Notes under the pieces: generated by a model
Database searches by the model: none
Seen by the model: only the letters and a program-made list of their open reading frames with translations
What the model was told of the DNA's origin: nothing
Made by a program: the position numbers and the translations under genes
From: Bacteroidales bacterium
Lineage (GTDB): Bacteria > Bacteroidota > Bacteroidia > Bacteroidales > UBA932
Reading direction: 5' to 3'
Assembly (NCBI GenBank): GCA_017483985.1
Contig: JAFUUB010000027.1
Span: 1-13,475, forward strand
Length of the DNA stretch: 13,475 nucleotides
In this document: in pieces, positions 9,725-13,475 of the stretch
How the letters are laid out: each line of letters begins with the position of its first letter
Position numbering within the stretch: position 1 is the stretch's first letter

Positions 9725-10735
9725 TTATTCTGCATGCTGTCGGGACAATCCGATATAGATGGACGACAGCATGGTAAACACATAGGCCTGGATAAAGGCG
9801 ACCAGGCATTCCAATGCATCCAGGAAGACCCCGAACAGCACCGACACGACGCTCATCGAGCCCAGCAGGAGCGGGCCGTACTTGGCCATGATGAAAATCA
9901 CGCACACGATCGACAGGATCATGATGTGGCCCGCCAGCATGTTGGCGAAGAGACGGACCGTCAGCGAGACCGGCTTCATCAGTGCGCTGAAGACTTCGAT
10001 GACCGGCATGATCGGCTTGAGGAAGCCGGGGACGTCCGGATTGAATATATCCTTGTAATAATGCTTGTTTCCGAAGAGGTTGACGGCAAAGAAGGTGCAC
10101 AGGGCCAGGACCAGGGTAATGGCGATGTTGCCGGTTAGGTTGGCGCCGCCCGGGAAGAACGGCACAATGCCCAGGAAATTGTTCAGCAGGATGAACAGGA
10201 AGGCCATGCACAGGTAGGGTGAATAGCGCTTGTAGTCTTCGCCGATGTTTTCGCGGGCCATTTCATGGACCATCATGATGAGCGGTTCCATGAAGGCGGC
10301 GATTCCCGTCGGGGCCTCCTGCAGGGCATCATGCTTCCGGTACCAGCGGGCGGTCAGCAAGATGACGGCCAGCAGCAGCAAGCTGCTGAACATCAAGGCC
10401 AGGACATTCTTGGTGATGCTGATATCCAGAGGACGGCGGCTGTCGGCTTCGACGATCTTCCCGCTGTCCGGGTCGATGTGGAACCCTTCGTATTCCCCTT
10501 CTTCCAGGTGGTGCGATGAGAAGACATGCCAGCCGGTAGCCTTGCTGTGGACGATGACCGGGAGCGGAATGGCGACCGGCTTGTCTTTCCAGTCAAAGAG
10601 GTGCCATTCGTAGGCGTCCCCGATGTGGCCGAAGATGATTCCCGGCAGGTCCACCTCTTCCTCCTGCTCCTGCGCCCGGAGATCCAGGCAGGGAAGCATC
10701 AGCAGGCAAACCAGTATGAACCACCACTTTCTCAT
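9725..10735 (-). CDS. atpB: ATP synthase Fo subunit a
   Basis: Subunit a supplies the two proton half-channels beside the c-ring. The 336-residue protein is longer than the E. coli subunit (271). It begins with a signal-peptide-like segment (1-21, ending LRAQ) and a hydrophilic stretch of about 80 residues (22-105) that would lie in the periplasm; the first core membrane span is about 110-128. The essential stator arginine is Arg261 in PVSLTVRLFANMLAGH (255-270). The C-terminal helix FIQAYVFTMLSSIYIGL (314-330) is the conserved channel helix. N-terminally extended, signal-peptide-bearing a subunits are usual in Bacteroidota. The start ATG overlaps the atpC stop (ATGA), so the two genes are translationally coupled. 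Confidence 0.96.
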   Translation of the reverse strand: MRKWWFILVCLLMLPCLDLRAQEQEEEVDLPGIIFGHIGDAYEWHLFDWKDKPVAIPLPVIVHSKATGWHVFSSHHLEEGEYEGFHIDPDSGKIVEADSRRPLDISITKNVLALMFSSLLLLAVILLTARWYRKHDALQEAPTGIAAFMEPLIMMVHEMARENIGEDYKRYSPYLCMAFLFILLNNFLGIVPFFPGGANLTGNIAITLVLALCTFFAVNLFGNKHYYKDIFNPDVPGFLKPIMPVIEVFSALMKPVSLTVRLFANMLAGHIMILSIVCVIFIMAKYGPLLLGSMSVVSVLFGVFLDALECLVAFIQAYVFTMLSSIYIGLSRQHAE

Positions 10736-10980
10736 AGTTCGGCGTATACGGAGACGGTATTGTTTTCCACTTTGACGAATCCCGAGCGGATGGCCAGGGA
10801 CTGTTCCTCCCCTTCCTCCGGCATCCAGCGGACCTGCCCCGGATCCAGGGAGGTGATCAGGGCCGCATGGTCCTTCAGGACCTGGAACGGGCTGACGACC
10901 CCCGGCAGCGTGACGCTGCGGGTCCGGACATCCGCGACGGTTTCTTCCGGTGTGATGATGAGGAGTCGGATCGGTGCCAT
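10732..10980 (-). CDS. atpC: ATP synthase F1 subunit epsilon, short form
   Basis: Epsilon links gamma to the c-ring. At 82 residues this protein consists only of the N-terminal beta-sandwich: LLIITPEETVADVRTRSVTLPG (6-27), then SPFQVLKDHAALITSLDPG, and a final GFVKVENNTVSVYAEL. The C-terminal two-helix domain, which in E. coli-type proteins (about 135-140 residues) inhibits ATP hydrolysis, is absent. The stop codon is embedded in the ATGA overlap with atpB, and the reading frame shows no sign of truncation; short epsilons of about this size are known in Bacteroidota. The start lies 3 nt after atpD. The enzyme therefore cannot use epsilon-tail autoinhibition. Confidence 0.95.
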   Translation of the reverse strand: MAPIRLLIITPEETVADVRTRSVTLPGVVSPFQVLKDHAALITSLDPGQVRWMPEEGEEQSLAIRSGFVKVENNTVSVYAEL

Positions 10981-10983
10981 GGG

Positions 10984-12645
<1,662 letters not shown>

Positions 12646-12657
12646 TTAGGAAGAAAC

Positions 12658-13475
<818 letters not shown>

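Overview
The window looks like a chromosomal segment of a GC-rich member of the Bacteroidota, most likely order Bacteroidales. The signs are a SusC/SusD outer-membrane pair, a surface-type lipoprotein, a TAnnTTTG promoter element, and an F-type ATP synthase operon with the Bacteroidota gene order (atpD-atpC first) and Bacteroidota features: a short epsilon subunit, a pre-sequence on subunit a and an insertion in subunit beta. The genus cannot be told from the sequence alone.

Layout. Positions 11-5818 (+ strand) hold a compact operon: a SusC/RagA-type TonB-dependent transporter, its SusD/RagB-type lipoprotein partner, and a third small lipoprotein of unknown function. The window starts only 10 bases before the first gene, so its promoter and any regulator lie outside. 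Next comes a strong hairpin terminator (5834-5869), placed so that it can also serve the operon converging from the other side. Positions 5886-12501 (- strand) hold a complete eight-gene F1Fo ATP synthase operon, transcribed in the order atpD, atpC, atpB, atpE, atpF, atpH, atpA, atpG. Gaps are 0-27 nt, with overlaps at atpC/atpB and atpH/atpA. A Bacteroidota -7 promoter motif lies inside a perfect 14-bp palindrome just upstream of atpD. Positions 12658-13475 (- strand) hold the C-terminal part of enolase, cut by the right edge, with its own intrinsic terminator at 12611-12639 separating it from atpD.

How the genes work together. The SusCD pair and companion lipoprotein would bind an unidentified oligomeric nutrient (glycan or peptide) at the cell surface and import it using TonB energy. 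No hydrolase, sigma/anti-sigma pair or sensor lies in the window to identify the substrate. The ATP synthase genes encode every subunit needed for a proton-type enzyme, and the key catalytic and proton-path residues are present. Enolase is glycolytic housekeeping.

I see no frameshift, insertion sequence, tRNA, rRNA, CRISPR array or phage gene, and no intergenic stretch above about 160 bases. I looked for a previously undescribed system and did not find a convincing one. The points most worth a second look are the palindrome over the atp promoter, the perfect Shine-Dalgarno between susC and susD, the unknown third lipoprotein, and the missing atpI-type gene between atpC and atpB.
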